Assembly (NCBI GenBank): GCA_965112735.1
Contig: OZ218965.1
Span: 434,001 to 498,000 of the forward strand
Length of the DNA stretch: 64,000 nt
Direction of reading: 5' to 3'
DNA from: Phaeosaccion multiseriatum
Lineage: Eukaryota; Ochrophyta, other classes
Position numbers and translations under genes: made by a program. The notes beneath the pieces are model-generated. The model made no database searches and had not been told where the DNA came from. It was given only the letters and a program-made list of their open reading frames with translations. Below, one piece after another: positions 64,000-64,000 of this stretch (positions are counted from its first letter, which is position 1; each line of letters begins with the position of its first letter).

Positions 64000-64000
64000 G

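Overview
This is nuclear DNA of a eukaryote. Nearly every gene is cut by short GT-AG introns, and joining the exons I read by eye gives uninterrupted frames whose total lengths are multiples of three. The host looks like an alga with a complex (red-derived) plastid, most likely a photosynthetic stramenopile or a similar lineage. Two neighbouring divergent genes start with a hydrophobic signal peptide followed by a phenylalanine-centred cleavage motif (LAF-Q and VSF-Y), the bipartite targeting signal of such plastids. A B12-dependent methionine synthase and ankyrin and LRR/COR/TIR genes fit an alga of this kind. I cannot name the species.

Left part (1-38 kb) is gene-dense. In order: a 25-exon chromatin remodeller with chromo, bromo, PHD, PDZ-like and SNF2 modules (+, 5' end possibly outside the window); cobalamin-dependent methionine synthase (-); chorismate mutase (-, plastid) divergent from an unknown plastid-targeted protein (+); a 1602-residue FN3/EF-hand protein (-); a nucleotide-sugar transporter (+); an 88-residue FLASH-like coiled-coil protein (-); a CBS-domain/PP2C fusion (+); a complex I MWFE-type subunit (-) divergent from THOC5 (+); and the mitochondrial ABC transporter ATM1/ABCB7 (-). 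Spacers are often only 50-350 bases.

Middle part (38-59 kb) is a decaying, repeat-inflated zone. It holds a PHD-finger relic that has lost two zinc ligands, an F-box/ankyrin-like gene broken by a 32-bp triplication and a stop codon, the 3' end of a coiled-coil gene (-), and a WD40-LysM gene (+). The introns of that last gene contain kilobases of GGGA/CCCT microsatellite, two mutually complementary minisatellite arrays and an inserted LTR-type element. Two short LTR-bounded, non-autonomous elements lie head to head around its last recognisable exons, with smaller relatives nearby.

Right part (59.6-64 kb) carries two related minus-strand COR-TIR loci of ROCO/STAND type. One has a full TIR domain and runs to the window edge. 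The other keeps only the C-terminal half of the TIR and has broken LRR-like sequence upstream.

A theme of the whole window is that simple repeats sit at intron borders: GTG-type repeats start at the 5' splice site, and pyrimidine repeats run up to the 3' splice site.
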